This document shows, piece after piece, positions 62,881 to 64,000 of a stretch of DNA of 64,000 nt. Under the pieces are notes generated by a model, which made no database searches, was not told the origin of the DNA, and saw only the letters and a program-made list of their open reading frames with translations. Origin of the DNA: Acidobacteriota bacterium (GTDB lineage: Bacteria; Acidobacteriota; Vicinamibacteria; Vicinamibacterales; UBA2999); contig JACPTI010000010.1 in NCBI GenBank assembly GCA_016192845.1, positions 62,001-126,000 of the forward strand. The letters are read 5' to 3'. Position 1 is the stretch's first letter, and each line of letters opens with the position of its first letter. Both the position numbers and the translations under genes were made by a program.

Positions 62881-63306
62881 TTTTGCGCGCGCCGGCTTCT
62901 TCGCCTCGCCCCGAGCCTGTCGAGGCGCCGCGTCGCTCTCCTCGGCCACGCGCGCGATCTGCAGCGGCCGCTCGGCGACGCGCACGGTGAGGTGCGCCGT
63001 CCGCTTCGTGATCCGGAACGCCCGGCCCATGGGCGCCGGCCGCACGCGCTTCATCGACGGCCCCTGGTTCGCGTAGCACGCCGACACGTACAGCCGCTCG
63101 ACGTCGCCGCCGAACCCTTCCTTCTGCTGCGCGTTCGCCACGGCCGACCGCAGCACCTTGGCCAGTTCCCGCGCGATCGTCTTCCGCGTGTACTGGAGCG
63201 TCGCGAGCGCCTGGTTCACGCCCTTGCCGCGAATCAGCGCGCAGACGAGCCCCGCCTTCTGGGCGGAGGTGCGGATGCCGCGCGCGGTTGCCTGCGCCTC
63301 GATCAC
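62866..63306 (-). CDS. rplV: 50S ribosomal protein L22 with C-terminal tail
   Basis: 146 residues from the GTG at 63306 overlapping the rpsS stop (GTGA). Core is standard ([16 protein letters not shown]). About 25 extra residues at the C-terminus (Glu-Ser-Asp-Ala-Ala-Pro then Lys/Arg/Ala) run into the following word repeat. Confidence 0.96.
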   Translation of the reverse strand: MIEAQATARGIRTSAQKAGLVCALIRGKGVNQALATLQYTRKTIARELAKVLRSAVANAQQKEGFGGDVERLYVSACYANQGPSMKRVRPAPMGRAFRITKRTAHLTVRVAERPLQIARVAEESDAAPRQARGEAKKPARAKRSRQ

Positions 63307-63665
63307 GGCTTCGCTCCTCCGCCGCCGACCGCACCGGCACCCGCACCCGCGCCGGCGCCCGCCGGGCCGGCCGGCGCCGCGGCGGCCGCCGCCGCGGCCT
63401 TCTCCGTTTTCGTCGTGTGTCCCTTGAAGGCGCGCGTCGGCGCGAACTCGCCGAGCTTGTGGCCCACCATGTTCTCGGTGACGTACACCGGGATGAACTT
63501 CTTCCCGTTGTGCACCGCCATGGTGTGGCCGACCATCTCCGGGATCACCGTCGACCGGCGCGACCACGTCTTGATGACCTTTTTCTCATTGGCCCGGTTC
63601 ATCGCCTCGACCTTCTCCAGGAGCGAGGTGTCGACGAACGGCCCCTTCTTCAGTGAACGGCTCAT
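63303..63665 (-). CDS. rpsS: 30S ribosomal protein S19 with Ala/Gly tail
   Basis: 120 residues. Core S19 ([18 protein letters not shown]) ends near residue 86. A low-complexity tail of about 30 residues, almost only Ala, Gly and Pro, follows and is unusual. Confidence 0.97.
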   Translation of the reverse strand: MSRSLKKGPFVDTSLLEKVEAMNRANEKKVIKTWSRRSTVIPEMVGHTMAVHNGKKFIPVYVTENMVGHKLGEFAPTRAFKGHTTKTEKAAAAAAAAPAGPAGAGAGAGAGAVGGGGAKP

Positions 63666-63670
63666 CTCTG

Positions 63671-63752
63671 ATCCTTGTAGTTCACAGTAGGCGGTAGGCA
63701 GTAGGCAGCAAGAGCCGCCCCCACTGCCCCACTGCCCACTGCCTACTGCCTA
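63671..63752. repeat. Palindromic word repeat (GTAGGCA) between rpsS and rplB
   Basis: gtagttcacagtaggcggta and caggtag words on the left, actgccccactgcccactgc and ctactgcctactact on the right. Ends at the rplB stop codon. Confidence 0.85.
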
Positions 63753-64000
63753 CTACTTCCTCCTCCGCTGGACGATGAAGCGGTCGCTGTCCTTGCGCCG
63801 CCGCGTCTTGTACCCCTTGGTCGGCTGGCCCCACGGCGACACCGGGTGGCGTCCGCCCGAGGTCTTCCCTTCACCGCCCCCCAGCGGGTGATCCACCGGG
63901 TTCATCGCGACGCCGCGCACGTGCGGCCGCTTGCCCAGCCAGCGGCTGCGGCCCGCCTTGCCGATCGACACGTTCTCGTGATCGAGGTTGCCGACCTGGC
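63753..64000 (-). CDS. rplB: 50S ribosomal protein L2, C-terminal part
   Basis: The frame is open to the right edge, so only the last 82 or so residues are seen. [18 protein letters not shown] and [11 protein letters not shown] are diagnostic of the L2 peptidyl-transferase region, including the conserved His. Confidence 0.97.
   Translation of the reverse strand, partial: QVGNLDHENVSIGKAGRSRWLGKRPHVRGVAMNPVDHPLGGGEGKTSGGRHPVSPWGQPTKGYKTRRRKDSDRFIVQRRRK

Overview
The window is GC-rich, densely packed DNA from a diderm bacterium. Several traits point to an acidobacterium-like genome, most likely of the Vicinamibacteria type. These are a eukaryotic-type Ser/Thr kinase fused to a TolB/WD40-like propeller, MacB-like permease pairs, outer-membrane barrels and lipoproteins, a sigma-54/PilSR-type pilus locus, and many palindromic intergenic repeats. 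The lineage is an inference from gene content, because no rRNA is present.

Layout. (1) 1-2.4 kb, plus strand: end of a minor-pilin operon (PilW-like, PilX-like, a secreted coiled-coil protein). (2) 2.5-10 kb, minus strand: an NtrB-like histidine kinase, prepilin peptidase, a TPR-like protein, an ABC-2 permease and its ATPase, a VKOR-DsbA fusion and a Uma2 nuclease-fold protein. (3) 10.2-19.6 kb, minus strand: the main type IV pilus locus, read as outer-membrane protein, pilB, pilT, pilC, pilS, pilR, pilA. A good sigma-54 promoter and a TGACA-N5-TGTCA palindrome lie upstream of pilA. (4) 19.9-24.6 kb, plus strand: a Yip1-like membrane protein, a membrane fusion protein and two MacB-like permeases, with no ATPase beside them. 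(5) 24.6-27.4 kb: the Ser/Thr kinase. (6) 27.4-29.7 kb: an IS1595-family element with 36-bp inverted repeats and passenger genes, inserted in the apex of a REP-like hairpin. (7) 29.8-41.4 kb, minus strand: a nitrogen-control cluster of three Amt ammonium transporters, two nearly identical PII proteins, GlnD and two paralogous outer-membrane barrels alternating with the Amt genes, plus a broken cation/proton antiporter. (8) 42.1-44.2 kb, plus strand: an EF-G-like GTPase. (9) 44.2-49.6 kb, minus strand: three overlapping genes for exported proteins (NHL/Ig protein, lipoprotein, zinc phospholipase C-like protein). (10) 49.8-64 kb, minus strand: the S10-spc-alpha ribosomal operon from rplB (cut by the window edge) to rplQ, ended by a strong intrinsic terminator.

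The most unusual feature is not a gene. More than twenty intergenic gaps are filled by imperfect hairpins. In most of these one arm is a tandem run of a short word of about 7-12 bases and the other arm is the reverse complement of that run. Different gaps use different words, some words recur at several loci, and the elements even interrupt the ribosomal operon. A second class, a three-hairpin composite of about 160 bp, occurs twice in opposite orientation with conserved stems and divergent loops. A third class, a REP-like GTCCGGCT-AAGCCGGAC palindrome, is inserted in frame in the VKOR-DsbA gene and is also the site of the IS insertion.
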